DNA of 64,000 bases from Flavobacterium panici (GTDB lineage Bacteria; Bacteroidota; Bacteroidia; Flavobacteriales; Flavobacteriaceae): positions 1 to 64,000 of the forward strand of contig NZ_CAIJDE010000050.1 in NCBI RefSeq assembly GCF_903819335.1, given 5' to 3'. Both the position numbers and the translations under genes were made by a program. Position 1 is the stretch's first letter. Each line of letters starts with the position of its first letter. A model generated the notes under the pieces. It made no database searches. It saw nothing but the letters and a program-made list of their open reading frames with translations, and was not told the origin of the DNA. Below, one piece after another: positions 43,175 to 52,989 of this stretch.

Positions 43175-44053
43175 CTACAAAATACGTTTTAATCCAGAAA
43201 AATCCTCACGATATTGACTAGGTGTGCAGTTTTTAATAGCCTTAAAGCTACGATTGAAGTTCGCAATATTATTAAAGCCAGATTTAAAAGCCACTTCAGA
43301 AACGCTCATATCTTTTTCAACAAGCCAGCGGGCGGCATATCCTATGCGGATATCATTAATATAATTGACAAAAGTTTTTCCGGTACGTTTTTTAATAAAA
43401 CGATTAAAAGAAATTATTGACATACTCGCAACACTTGCCACATCATCTAAAGTAATTTTATCAGCAAAATGTTTTTGTACATATTCGTAAACCAATTTCA
43501 TTTTATCATAATCATCAAACTTATCATAATCAACAGTATAAGTAGAAAGTAAACGCTGATTTCTCGAATTGGCAAGATCATATAATAAGGAAGTAATTTC
43601 CAGGAAATAGTCCATACCGTCTAATTTAGAAAGCCTTACCAATCTTGGCGTCAATTCTTCGGCCGTTTTTTTAGAAAATAAAATTCCGTGAATAGATCTG
43701 TTAAACATATCCCGAATTGGATTCATAATACGTCTGGCCAGCAAAGATTCATGAAATAAATCATTATGAAACTGAATCGTAATTTCGTGTATTTTTTTAT
43801 TGGTACATTTATTTAATTCCCAACCGTGATATAAATTTGGCCCAATCAAAACCAATTCGACATTATCAATTTCTTCTATATTATCACCTACAACACGCCT
43901 TACCCCTTTTCCGTTTAAAATAAAATTGATCTCAAATTCAGGATGATAATGAACCGGAAAATCAAAACTATCTTTAACTCTGTCAAACACCAAAAAACTA
44001 TCTCCGGCAGAAAGCGGAGCGATTTCTCTATAAAAATTTTTAGCAGTACTCAT
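43175..44053 (-). CDS. AraC-family transcriptional regulator (cupin sensor)
   Basis: A 292-residue regulator. The N-terminal cupin (about 10-110) has HYHPEFEINFILNGKGVRRV with its metal/sugar-binding histidines. The C-terminal 100 residues carry two helix-turn-helix units (ITLDDVASVASMSIISFNRF and MSVSEVAFKSGFNNIANFNR). It sits between the divergent arms of the mannan locus, so it is the likely switch that responds to an imported mannan sugar. This differs from the hybrid two-component regulators common in Bacteroides loci. It is on the same strand as susC, about 300 bases upstream of it. Confidence 0.9.
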   Translation of the reverse strand: MSTAKNFYREIAPLSAGDSFLVFDRVKDSFDFPVHYHPEFEINFILNGKGVRRVVGDNIEEIDNVELVLIGPNLYHGWELNKCTNKKIHEITIQFHNDLFHESLLARRIMNPIRDMFNRSIHGILFSKKTAEELTPRLVRLSKLDGMDYFLEITSLLYDLANSRNQRLLSTYTVDYDKFDDYDKMKLVYEYVQKHFADKITLDDVASVASMSIISFNRFIKKRTGKTFVNYINDIRIGYAARWLVEKDMSVSEVAFKSGFNNIANFNRSFKAIKNCTPSQYREDFSGLKRIL

Positions 44054-44358
44054 CTCTTAAAACTGTTTTTAAATGATATCAGTTGATTTTTTCCTGCAAT
44101 AATATGATATATAATTGATAAAATAATATTAATTACGCTATAAACATACATTTATCTTTGAAAAATAGAATTATCAACTTTACAAAATCAGTATTAATAA
44201 TAAACATTAATCATTTTTAATACTTAAACTTTTTATAGTTTTAATAATTTTATAAGGAAAACAATACCGAATCACAAATAGACAAATTCAGTTTCAGAAA
44301 CAAGTTGACAATTTCAAATCAGAAATTGAGAACACACTGAAAAACAATATTTTCAAAA
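44054..44358. other. Divergent control region between AraC gene and GH26 gene
   Basis: A 305-base AT-rich stretch. A -7-like TATCTTTG at 44153-44160 points to the right but lies 200 bases before the GH26 start and has no -33 partner. I see no palindrome or gene. It should hold the promoters of both divergent genes. Confidence 0.45.
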
Positions 44359-45495
44359 ATGAAAAAATACTTTTTTAATCTTTTAGCCACTGCATTACTA
44401 GGAACTTCATGTTCTGCACAGTCTATTAATAGTAATACGAATTTGTCACTTTCAGATAAAAAAGCAACACCAGAAACCGTTTCTCTATATAAAAAACTGA
44501 ATCAGCTTACACAAAACGGTTATCTTTTTGGTCACCAAGATGACTTAGCCTACGGCGTAAACTGGAAATATGAAAACGGAAGAAGCGACATAAAAGATGT
44601 TGTGGGAGATTATCCAGCTCTTTACGGCTGGGACATTGCAGGTTTAGAAAAAGACAATGCTAATAATATAGACGGAATTCCATTCGCCAAAATGAAACAA
44701 TATATTATTGAGTCCAACGAAAGAGGCGGAATCTCAACGATAAGCTGGCATTTTGATAATCCTGCAACCGGAAAAAGTGCATGGGATAACACACCAAATT
44801 CTCTAAAAACCATTTTACCGGGTGGAGAAAATCATCAAAAATTCACTTCGTGGTTAGATAAAGCCGCGAATTTCTTTCTCTCTTTAAAAGATAAAAAAGG
44901 AAAAAATATTCCAATTCTGTTTAGACCGTATCACGAACTTTCCGGAGGCTGGTTTTGGTGGGGGAAAGGAAATTGCACTCCTGAAGAATTCAAAACCGCA
45001 TGGAAATTTACATTTGAATACCTGCAGAAAAAAGGCGTACATAATTTAATTTACGTTTACAACACAGGAAGTTTCAGCTCAAAAGAAGATTTTCTAACGA
45101 ATTATCCCGGAGATGATTTTGCCGATATTTTAAGCTTCGATTCTTATCAAAACAACAATGATAAAGAAGGAACAAAGTTTATAGAAGAAGTTCAAAATCA
45201 GCTAAAAATTTTAAACGAAATTGGTCTTGAAAAACACAAATTAATTGCCGTTGCCGAAGCGGGTTACGAAGCAATTCCAGACCCAAAATGGTGGACAGGA
45301 ACTTTTTCAAAAGCCATTGGTGATTATAAAATATCCTATGTTTTATTATGGCGAAATCACGGCTGGCAGGAAAAAGAACAAAAAATGCATTATTACGCAC
45401 CATTCAAAGGTCAGTTAAGCGAAAAAAATTTCATTGAATATTACAATCTAGACAAAACCTTATTTGAAAAAGACTTAAAAAAAATTAAAAATTGA
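44359..45495 (+). CDS. GH26 beta-mannanase, lipoprotein
   Basis: A 378-residue enzyme that cuts beta-1,4-mannan. The signal ends in a lipobox (LLGTSCSAQ, cysteine 18). The GH26 core has LFGHQDDLAYG, TISWHFDNPAT, the acid/base glutamate in FRPYHELSGGWFWWG (near residue 195) and the nucleophile in IAVAEAGYE (near 300). First gene of the rightward part of the locus. Together with the following symporter, phosphorylase and epimerase it has the same gene content as the mannan catabolic cluster described in Bacteroides fragilis. A related GH26 gene lies at 50244. Confidence 0.93.
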   Translation: MKKYFFNLLATALLGTSCSAQSINSNTNLSLSDKKATPETVSLYKKLNQLTQNGYLFGHQDDLAYGVNWKYENGRSDIKDVVGDYPALYGWDIAGLEKDNANNIDGIPFAKMKQYIIESNERGGISTISWHFDNPATGKSAWDNTPNSLKTILPGGENHQKFTSWLDKAANFFLSLKDKKGKNIPILFRPYHELSGGWFWWGKGNCTPEEFKTAWKFTFEYLQKKGVHNLIYVYNTGSFSSKEDFLTNYPGDDFADILSFDSYQNNNDKEGTKFIEEVQNQLKILNEIGLEKHKLIAVAEAGYEAIPDPKWWTGTFSKAIGDYKISYVLLWRNHGWQEKEQKMHYYAPFKGQLSEKNFIEYYNLDKTLFEKDLKKIKN

Positions 45496-45511
45496 GAATT
45501 AAAAATCCACG

Positions 45512-45593
45512 TCATCTGCGTGCCAAAGAATTCAAAAATAAAATCTGTTTTTATCCGCATTTTTACGAAGTAAATCCGTTTTATCCGCGTCAA
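45512..45593. repeat. Partial palindromic repeat (ATCCGCGT family)
   Basis: The part 45541-45591 (AAATCTGTTTTTATCCGC... ATCCGCGTC) resembles the right half of the palindrome at 8742-8867. The left arm is degenerate. It lies between the GH26 gene and the symporter gene. Confidence 0.6.
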
Positions 45594-45661
45594 AAAACAA
45601 CACAACGAAACATTAAAATAATTGCCCCAAATTAAACTTTACAACCTTTAAAAAATAACCA

Positions 45662-47053
45662 ATGCACGACAAAATTAGTTTAAAAGAAAAAATCGGTTAC
45701 GGACTTGGAGACGCCGCGTCATCAATGTTCTGGAAAATCTTTAGTATGTATCTTCTGTTTTTCTATACCGACGTTTTCGGATTGGCACCTGCCGTTGTAG
45801 GAACCATGTTCTTGATTACCAGAATCTGGGATTCCTGCTTTGATCCAATTGTTGGAATCATTGCCGACAGAACAAAAACTAAATGGGGAAAATTCAGACC
45901 GTATCTTTTATGGGTTGCAATTCCTTTTGCCGTAATTGGAGTTTTAACTTTTTACACGCCGGATTTTGACGAAAAAGGAAAAATAATTTACGCCTACGTA
46001 ACCTATTCCTTAATGATGATGATTTATTCCTTAATCAACGTTCCGTACGCATCACTTCTAGGCGTAATGTCATCTGACAGAAAAGACAGAAACACATTAT
46101 CATCCTACAGAATGGTTTTCGCTTTTGGCGGAAGTCTTTTGGCGCTTTGGTTAATTGAACCACTTGTAAATTATTTCGGCGGAAGCCTAAATTCTAAAAC
46201 AGGCTGGCTGGCAACAATTATTGTTTTTGGAGTTATTACAACAGCATTTTTCTGGGCTTGTTTTTTCTTTACAAAAGAAAGAGTGAAACCTATCGAAAAT
46301 GAACAATCAAACCTAAAAGAAGATTTAAAAGATCTTTTAAAAAATAAACCGTGGTGGATTTTATTAGGCGCAGGAATTGGAACTTTAGTTTTCAACTCCA
46401 TTAGAGACGGTGCGGCAGTTTACTATTTTAAATATTATGTAAGCAGTGCCGTAAATTTTGATTTCTCGCTTTTTGGAACAGATTTCCACATGACGCCAAC
46501 TTCCATTTATTTGGTTTTGGGACAAGCAGCGAATATTATCGGTGTAATTATCGCTACTCCTATCGCCAATAAAATGGGTAAAAAGAACACCTTTTTTGGT
46601 GCAATGGCAATCGCTTCAATTTTAAGTTTAGCATTCTATTTCTTCGGAAAAGAAGATGTTCTCCTAATAATGAGTTTTCAGGTTTTAATCAGTATTTGTG
46701 CAGGCTGTATTTTCCCGTTAATCTGGTCGATGTATGCAGACAGCGCAGATTATTCAGAATGGAAACAAGGCCGCAGAGCAACCGGATTGGTTTTCTCAGC
46801 TTCATCCATGTCACAAAAATTTGGATGGACCATTGGCGGAGCCGGAACCGGATGGCTTTTAGGTTATTATGGTTTCCAAGCCAATGTGGAACAAACTGCC
46901 GTAACCCAAAACGGAATTCAATTAATGTTAAGTATACTTCCTGCAATCGCAGCCGCAATATCAGTCGCTTTTATATTATTCTATCCTTTATCTGAAGAAA
47001 AACTGCAAACGATAGAACAAGATTTAAACGAAAAAAGAGACCAAACAAAATAA
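45662..47053 (+). CDS. GPH-family sugar:cation symporter (MFS)
   Basis: A 463-residue inner membrane transporter with twelve predicted helices. The family signature is present: LITRIWDSCFDPIVGIIADR followed by TKTKWGKFRPYLLW (about 47-80), and the conserved central loop with the segment LKDLLKNKPWWILL. GPH transporters import glycosides with sodium or protons. Between a GH26 mannanase and GH130/epimerase genes it most likely imports mannobiose and other short manno-oligosaccharides into the cytoplasm. The GH130 gene starts 25 bases later. Confidence 0.92.
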   Translation: MHDKISLKEKIGYGLGDAASSMFWKIFSMYLLFFYTDVFGLAPAVVGTMFLITRIWDSCFDPIVGIIADRTKTKWGKFRPYLLWVAIPFAVIGVLTFYTPDFDEKGKIIYAYVTYSLMMMIYSLINVPYASLLGVMSSDRKDRNTLSSYRMVFAFGGSLLALWLIEPLVNYFGGSLNSKTGWLATIIVFGVITTAFFWACFFFTKERVKPIENEQSNLKEDLKDLLKNKPWWILLGAGIGTLVFNSIRDGAAVYYFKYYVSSAVNFDFSLFGTDFHMTPTSIYLVLGQAANIIGVIIATPIANKMGKKNTFFGAMAIASILSLAFYFFGKEDVLLIMSFQVLISICAGCIFPLIWSMYADSADYSEWKQGRRATGLVFSASSMSQKFGWTIGGAGTGWLLGYYGFQANVEQTAVTQNGIQLMLSILPAIAAAISVAFILFYPLSEEKLQTIEQDLNEKRDQTK

Positions 47054-47078
47054 AAATAAATCAGATACCGAATCAAAA

Positions 47079-48269
47079 ATGACAACAATAACCTCTTCGA
47101 CTACTTTTCTGGATCGAAAAGCAGCATTAGAAAAAGAACATAAAGCACTAATCGAACGAAAAAATACTCCGGAAGAAAATGCTGGAAACGGGATTTATCA
47201 ACGCTATAAAAACCCTGTTGTTACCGCATCTCACGTTCCGTTGAACTGGCGTTTTGATTTAAACGAAAAAACAAATCCGTTTTTACAGGAACGAATTGGC
47301 GTAAACGCCGCTTTCAATGCCGGAGCAATGAAATGGAACGGAAAATATCTTTTGGCAGTTCGTGTAGAAGGAATTGACAGAAAATCATTTTTTGCCATTG
47401 CCGAAAGTCCAAACGGAGTAGATAATTTCAAATTTTGGGACAAACCCTGCGTAATTCCGCAAACCGAAGAACCAGACACAAACGTCTACGACATGCGTTT
47501 AATCAACCATGAAGACGGCTGGGTTTACGGTATTTTTTGTACCGAAAGAAAAGATCCAAAAGCACCAAAAAGCGATACAAGTTCGGCTGTAGCCAATGCA
47601 GGAATTGTACGTTCAAAAGATTTAGTAAATTGGGAAAGATTACCGGACTTAATTTCAAATACCGGACAACAGCGAAATGTTGTTTTGCATCCGGAATTCG
47701 TAAACGGAAAATACGCCTTATACACACGTCCGCAAGACGGATTTATTGACGTAGGAAGCGGCGGCGGAATTGGTTTAGGATATGTTGACGATATGACAAA
47801 TCCGGTTGTAAAGGAAGAAAGAATTATCTTCGGAAAACAATACCACACCATTTACGAATTAAAAAATGGTCTTGGCCCTGCCCCAATCAAAACAGAAAAA
47901 GGATGGTTGCATCTGGCTCACGGCGTTCGTAATACCGCTGCAGGATTGCGCTACACGTTGTATATGTTCATGACCGATTTAAATGATATTTCGAAAGTAA
48001 CCCACGTTCCGGCCGGACATTTTATGAGCCCTGAAGGAATTGAAAGAGTTGGCGATGTATCAAATGTTTTATTTTCAAATGGATGGATCGAAGATACCGA
48101 CGGAACTGTTTACGTTTATTACGCATCATCAGATACAAGAATGCACGTTGCTGTTTCTTCTGTAGAAAAATTAGTTGATTATGTGATCAATACTCCCGCA
48201 GACACTTTTATTTCTGCAGGTTCAGTAGAAACGATCATCAATCAAATTGAAAAAAATAACGCAATTTAA
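47079..48269 (+). CDS. GH130 mannosylglucose phosphorylase
   Basis: A 396-residue cytoplasmic phosphorylase. The five-bladed propeller family has NAGAMKWNGKYLLAVRVEG, the proton-donor aspartate in NVYDMRLINHEDGW (residue 138) and the phosphate-binding arginine/histidine words HGVRNTAAGLRYTLY and SPEGIERVGDVSNV. The length and these words fit subfamily 1, 4-O-beta-mannosyl-glucose phosphorylase, which turns mannosyl-glucose and phosphate into mannose-1-phosphate and glucose. The epimerase gene that makes its substrate begins 5 bases downstream, which supports this choice over the mannobiose- or chitobiose-like subfamilies. Confidence 0.92.
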   Translation: MTTITSSTTFLDRKAALEKEHKALIERKNTPEENAGNGIYQRYKNPVVTASHVPLNWRFDLNEKTNPFLQERIGVNAAFNAGAMKWNGKYLLAVRVEGIDRKSFFAIAESPNGVDNFKFWDKPCVIPQTEEPDTNVYDMRLINHEDGWVYGIFCTERKDPKAPKSDTSSAVANAGIVRSKDLVNWERLPDLISNTGQQRNVVLHPEFVNGKYALYTRPQDGFIDVGSGGGIGLGYVDDMTNPVVKEERIIFGKQYHTIYELKNGLGPAPIKTEKGWLHLAHGVRNTAAGLRYTLYMFMTDLNDISKVTHVPAGHFMSPEGIERVGDVSNVLFSNGWIEDTDGTVYVYYASSDTRMHVAVSSVEKLVDYVINTPADTFISAGSVETIINQIEKNNAI

Positions 48270-48274
48270 GTATC

Positions 48275-49465
48275 GTGTGTACAACTGTAAAACAGCTAAA
48301 AACAGAATTAACAACAGAACTCGATTCTATTTTAAATTATTGGATAAAACATACGCTTGACACTCAAAACGAAGGTTTTATTGGGCAGATTGATTTTAAC
48401 GATCACTTAATTGCCAATGCCGAAAAAGGCGCTGTTTTGAATTCAAGAATTCTTTGGACATTTTCGTCAAGTTATCAAGTCACTAAAAAAGAAAATCATA
48501 AAAAGATTGCCGAAAGAGCTTTTGATTTTCTTTCAAAATATTTTTATGATGCTGAATTTGGAGGTTTGTTTTGGAGTATTAATGTTGATAAAACACCGAA
48601 AGATACCAAAAATCAAATCTATGCCTTAGCGTTTGCGATTTATGGTTTAACCGAATATTATGCTATTTCTAAAGATGAAAAAGCTCTAGAAATAGCCAAA
48701 AATTTATATTTCAAAATTCAGGAACACAGTTACGACCCTGTAAATAAAGGGTATCTCGAAGCTTTTACAAGAAATTGGCAGCCTATTGAAGATTTGCGTT
48801 TGAGTGATAAAGATGCCAACGAAAAAAAGACAATGAACACGCATTTGCATATTATTGAAGCGTATGCCAATTTGTATAAAGTATGGAAAGATGAAACGCT
48901 TCGAAAAAACAGCATCGAATTATTACAAACAATTGAAAAGCATTTTATAAATACCGAAACCGGGCATCTTCGTTTATTTTTTGATGAAAACTGGATCGAA
49001 AAACCAGACGTAATTTCATACGGACACGATATCGAAGCGGCTTGGCTTTTATTACAATGTGCCGAGATTTTAGAAGAAGAAAATTTAGTTGGCAATTATA
49101 GAAAACACGCCGTTCAAATTGCCGAAGTTACCAAAGAAGGATTAGATTCTGACGGAGGTTTATGGTATGAATTTGATCCTGAAAAAAACGAATTAATTGC
49201 CGAAAAACATTGGTGGGTTCAGGCCGAAGCCTTAATTGGTTTTTACAATGCTTATCAATTAACCGGAAATGAAGATTATCTGGAAATCGTTTTTAAAAAC
49301 TGGAAATTCATAAAAAAATACATTCTTGACCTGAAAAATGGCGAATGGTTTTGGGGAGTTTACAGAGATTATTCTTTAATAGAAAAAGACAAAGCAGGAT
49401 TTTGGAAATGTCCTTATCATAACAGCCGCGCTTGTATGGAATTGATTCAGAGAATTAAAGATTAA
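48275..49465 (+). CDS. Cellobiose/mannobiose 2-epimerase (AGE superfamily)
   Basis: A 396-residue (alpha/alpha)6-barrel enzyme that inverts C2 of the reducing sugar, turning mannobiose into mannosyl-glucose. The catalytic and binding words of cellobiose 2-epimerase are present: NSRILWTFSSSY, MNTHLHIIEAYANLY, SYGHDIEAAWLL with the catalytic histidine, KHWWVQAEALIGF, and FWKCPYHNSRACMEL. The start is GTG at 48275; there is no earlier ATG in frame, and the next in-frame ATG is far inside the fold. It is translationally close to the GH130 gene (5 bases) and supplies its substrate. Confidence 0.92.
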   Translation: MCTTVKQLKTELTTELDSILNYWIKHTLDTQNEGFIGQIDFNDHLIANAEKGAVLNSRILWTFSSSYQVTKKENHKKIAERAFDFLSKYFYDAEFGGLFWSINVDKTPKDTKNQIYALAFAIYGLTEYYAISKDEKALEIAKNLYFKIQEHSYDPVNKGYLEAFTRNWQPIEDLRLSDKDANEKKTMNTHLHIIEAYANLYKVWKDETLRKNSIELLQTIEKHFINTETGHLRLFFDENWIEKPDVISYGHDIEAAWLLLQCAEILEEENLVGNYRKHAVQIAEVTKEGLDSDGGLWYEFDPEKNELIAEKHWWVQAEALIGFYNAYQLTGNEDYLEIVFKNWKFIKKYILDLKNGEWFWGVYRDYSLIEKDKAGFWKCPYHNSRACMELIQRIKD

Positions 49466-49497
49466 AAACTTTAAAATCGTTGAGTGAAATTAATTTG

Positions 49498-49628
49498 AAC
49501 ACATAGAAACATAGCTTTTCTTTGTCTTCAAAGGCGTTTCACTTGCATTAATACACATAATGTTTGAGAAACTAGTTTCTTTCTTTAATCTTTTCTAAGT
49601 TAAGTATAAATCTATGTTCCTATGTGTT
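49498..49628. repeat. Dispersed palindrome (AACACATAGAAACATAG family), copy 2
   Basis: Outer arms AACACATAGAAACATAG and CTATGTTCCTATGTGTT with inner AAAGGCGTTTCACTTG, matching the copy at 8587-8722, though the middle has diverged. It splits the rightward mannan genes between the epimerase and the carbohydrate-binding gene. Confidence 0.8.
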
Positions 49629-49685
49629 AAAACTTATTTTACAAATTAGACTAATAATCAACTAATTGCATTAAAAATATTGCTT

Positions 49686-50240
49686 ATGAAAACACTTTTT
49701 CTTTTTAGTTTATTATTTCTGACTACAATAACAAATGCACAAGGCAACCTTGTCAAAAACCCAGGTTTTGAATATGAGTTTGTCAACTGGAACGGCAGCG
49801 ACGCGGCCTACATTTCTCCTTATGATAAAAAATCAGGAAAAAGCTGTGTTGCAATCAATCAGTTTGTTGGTGCCGAATGGAAAGCCGTTGACCAAACGAT
49901 AAATATTCCAAAAAACATTTATGCTCTGGAATTCAGCGTTTGGATTAAATCTGAAAGTATCGAAGAGCAAAAAGAAGCCTACAAAGCCGGTGCAGCAATT
50001 GCAGAGTTTACAACCTTAACCGATAAAAAAATTACATCCGAAACTTTTGCCCAGGTAAAAGGAACAACCGAATGGACGAATTATAAAAAAACGGTAAAAA
50101 TTCCAGCCGACGCAAAAAAAGTCCGCATTATGCTTGCGCTCGCACAAACCAACGGCACCATTTATTTTGATGACGTAAAAGTTACCACTCTTTTAGAAGA
50201 AGAGTATTTAAAACAAAACTCAGTAACTACCGAAAAATAA
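49686..50240 (+). CDS. Secreted carbohydrate-binding (CBM4/9-like) protein
   Basis: A 184-residue protein with a signal peptide ending at ITNAQ (residue about 18). The mature part is one beta-sandwich resembling the CBM_4_9 group: NLVKNPGFEYEFVNWNGSDA near the start, VDQTINIPKNIYALEFSVWI in the centre, and IMLALAQTNGTIYFDDVKVT near the end. It contains no catalytic domain. It probably binds mannan outside the cell. The TTG two codons upstream is ignored in favour of ATG at 49686. It is three bases before the GH26 lipoprotein gene, so the two are surely coupled. Confidence 0.85.
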   Translation: MKTLFLFSLLFLTTITNAQGNLVKNPGFEYEFVNWNGSDAAYISPYDKKSGKSCVAINQFVGAEWKAVDQTINIPKNIYALEFSVWIKSESIEEQKEAYKAGAAIAEFTTLTDKKITSETFAQVKGTTEWTNYKKTVKIPADAKKVRIMLALAQTNGTIYFDDVKVTTLLEEEYLKQNSVTTEK

Positions 50241-50243
50241 GAG

Positions 50244-51479
50244 ATGAAAAAAACAATATTAAAAATAGCCTGCATAAGCTTCTCGATTTTAGTATTTGCA
50301 AGCTGTTCTTCAGATAACGAAAAAGAAGACGAAACTATAATAATAGTAAATCCGCCAACGCAAAGCGATCCTTTAACAACACAAAACGCACCAACTTATA
50401 TGGTTGATGCAAATGCAACTAAAGAAACCACAGCTTTATTCTACAACTTAAAAAGATTAGCACAAACTAAAGTTGCCATTGGTCAGCAAGATGCCTTTAA
50501 TGGCTTTTATCAGGATGCGGGTGGAGATTCAGACATCAAAAAAAACACAGGTTTTGATCCTGCTGTTTTAGGTTCTGATTTCATGTTTATTACCGATAAA
50601 AACAATAATAATCAAGCCGATAACTGGTTTTATCAGCAAGAAGTAAAAATTACAAGCGATGTAAAAGCCGCTTACGCGAAAGGTATAATCAACACTTTCA
50701 GCTGGCATATAAGAGAACCTTTTAAAGACGAATCTTTTTATGCCGCCGATATGTCGGCACAGGAAAAAGCAACGGCTTTTAAAAGTATTTTACCCGGCGG
50801 AACCAATCACGAATGGTACAAGAAAAAACTAGATAAAGTTGCCAGCGTAGTTTTAAATTTAAAAGGCTCAAACGGCGAATTGATTCCAATAATTTTCAGG
50901 CCTTTTCATGAATTCGACGGAAGCTGGTTTTGGTGGGGTGCAAATTACTGCACTGCCGATGAATACAAACAAGCATATCAATTCACCGTTGATTATTTGA
51001 AAAACACAAAAGGCGTTCACAACATTTTATATGCTTTTTCTCCTGACAATTCATATACAACAGAAAGCAGTTATTTAAGCCGATATCCGGGTGATAAATA
51101 TGTCGATATTCTAGGAATGGACAATTACGGAGATTTCAATAATCAAGGTGCAACAGGTTCCAGTAAAGCCAATGCAAAACTGAAAATGATCTCTGACATT
51201 GCTAAAACCAAAGTAAAAATCGCCGCTTTAACCGAAACTGGTTACAGAGTGACAAGTTCAATTCCGCCAGTTGTAAATTGGTTTTCAACTTATTTATATG
51301 ATGCTTTAACAGCAAATGATATTCAGATAAGTTATGTAATGTTTTGGAACAATAACAGCGATGGATATTATGTTCCGAATGGTTCAGTTTCAAATGCCGC
51401 AGATTTTAAAACTTTTACTACCAAAACAAAATCGGCATTATTGAATTCCCTGCCGAAAATGTATGAAATGCCGAAATAA
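50244..51479 (+). CDS. GH26 beta-mannanase, second copy, lipoprotein
   Basis: A 411-residue enzyme with a lipoprotein signal (FASCSSDNEKEDE, cysteine near 21) followed by an acidic stretch, a pattern linked with export to the cell surface in Bacteroidota. GH26 words: AIGQQDAFNGFYQDAGG, the acid/base glutamate in FRPFHEFDGSWFWWG and the nucleophile in AALTETGYRV. It differs clearly from the first GH26 and so may cut different chain regions or act at the surface while the first works deeper. It begins three bases after the carbohydrate-binding gene. Confidence 0.92.
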   Translation: MKKTILKIACISFSILVFASCSSDNEKEDETIIIVNPPTQSDPLTTQNAPTYMVDANATKETTALFYNLKRLAQTKVAIGQQDAFNGFYQDAGGDSDIKKNTGFDPAVLGSDFMFITDKNNNNQADNWFYQQEVKITSDVKAAYAKGIINTFSWHIREPFKDESFYAADMSAQEKATAFKSILPGGTNHEWYKKKLDKVASVVLNLKGSNGELIPIIFRPFHEFDGSWFWWGANYCTADEYKQAYQFTVDYLKNTKGVHNILYAFSPDNSYTTESSYLSRYPGDKYVDILGMDNYGDFNNQGATGSSKANAKLKMISDIAKTKVKIAALTETGYRVTSSIPPVVNWFSTYLYDALTANDIQISYVMFWNNNSDGYYVPNGSVSNAADFKTFTTKTKSALLNSLPKMYEMPK

Positions 51480-51490
51480 TTCTTGTGTTT

Positions 51491-51605
51491 AGATGGCACA
51501 CGGATTTAACAGATGAAACGGATTTTCACGGTTATTTTATAAACAATGTAAATAATAAAAAATCTGCTTTCACCTGTTCAAATCAGTAAAATCAGTGTGC
51601 CATCT
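51491..51605. repeat. Palindrome (AGATGGCACACGGATTT family)
   Basis: AGATGGCACACGGATTTAAC at the left pairs with AATCAGTGTGCCATCT at the right. Arms about 17-20 bases, loop about 75. Lies between the GH26 and the broken GH5 genes. Confidence 0.75.
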
Positions 51606-51628
51606 ATCTAGCAACTAAAAAATATTAT

Positions 51629-52913
51629 ATGAAAAACATATTTCTAAAAAACCTCAGCTTTGCTTTAATTTTCTCCGCAATCGCTTGTCAGGCGCAGGAA
51701 AAAATCACTGTAAAAGGAAACCAATTTTACAAAGGTGATAAACCCTACGCTTACATTGGAACCAATTATTGGTACGGAAGTTTACTGGCATCCAAAAAAG
51801 TGGGCGACAGAAAAAGATTAATTAGAGAACTTGATTTACTCCAAAAAAACGGAATCGATAATCTAAGAATTTTAGTTGGCGGCGATGGCGGAAAATACGA
51901 TTTTACCGTTCGTCCGGCTTTGCAGTATGAGCAGGGAAAATACGATGAAGATTTATTGGACGGACTTGATTTCTTAATCAGTGAAATGAGCAAACGTAAA
52001 ATGTATGCTGTTTTGTATTTGACAAACAACTGGGAATGGTCTGGCGGAATGTCACAATTTAGAATGGAATGGAAAAGGTCCAATTCCGGTTCCGGCGATT
52101 CCGCCTAATACGTGGCCGCAATTTATGTCGTATACAGAACAATTTCATAGCTGTGAACCTTGTATGAAAGGTTTAGAAAATCATGTGAAATTTATTATTG
52201 GAAGAACAAATTTCTATTCTAAAAAGAAATATACCGAAGATAACACGATTATGGCGTGGCAGGTTGGAAATGAACCCCGAACCTTTACGCCAGAGAATGA
52301 AGCAAAATTCACAGTTTGGCTAAATAACATTGTCGATTTAATTGACAGCTTAGACAAAAACCACTTAATTTCGACAGGTTCTGAAGGTAAAAACAGTTCA
52401 AATGACAGCATGGAAATTTTTGAACGCACGCATCAGAATCCGAATATCGATTATTTGACAATGCATATTTGGCCAAAAAACTGGAATTGGTTTAAAGCAG
52501 ATAATGCCGAAAAAACACTTCCGACAACTTTAGAAAATGCCGGAAAATATATTGACGATCACATTAAAGTCGCAAACAATTTAAAACGCCCGATTATTAT
52601 TGAAGAATTCGGTCTTCCGAGAGAAAATGAAAATTTAAGTGCAGCATCTTCTGTTGCAAATCGGGATATTTTCTACAATTATATTTTTGGAAGAGTTGCA
52701 GAAAGTGTAAAAAATAACGGTCCGTTACAAGCCGCAAATTTCTGGGGATTTGGCGGTGAAGGAAAAGCAATTAATAAAGACGGAAAATGGAATCCAGGCG
52801 ATCCGTTAACAACAGACCCCCCACAAGAACCTCAAGGTTTGAATTCTGTTTTTTCTTCAGATAAATCGACATTAAAAATTGTAAAAGATTATAATTTAAA
52901 ATTGAAAAAATAA
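51629..52913 (+). pseudogene. GH5 (subfamily 7-like) beta-mannanase, frameshifted
   Basis: Two open frames form one enzyme. The first part (51629-52108) has a signal peptide (AIACQAQ), then FYKGDKPYAYIGTNYWYGSL and LYLTNNWEWSGGMSQF. The second frame, read from about 52061, continues with EWNGKGPIPVPAIPPNTWPQ and carries the catalytic acid/base glutamate (QVGNEPR) and nucleophile (IIIEEFGL), so the whole catalytic domain is present. The frame changes at CACAATTTAGAATGG (52053-52067), where a normal gene would read CAA TTT TTA GAA TGG; two T appear to be missing. Neither half alone can make a working barrel. It may be a true mutation or an assembly error. Confidence 0.88.
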
Positions 52914-52989
52914 AGGAATTTTAAACCATATAAGTAATTTAAGAACATATAAAATTCTGTCTCAATATATTGTAAAATATAAATAACAT

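Noticed and set aside
52125..52913. A separate small gene encoding the C-terminal part of GH5
   Set aside because: Its first residues are the middle of a GH5 domain whose front is in the other frame just upstream, and it lacks a signal peptide. Treated as one broken gene.
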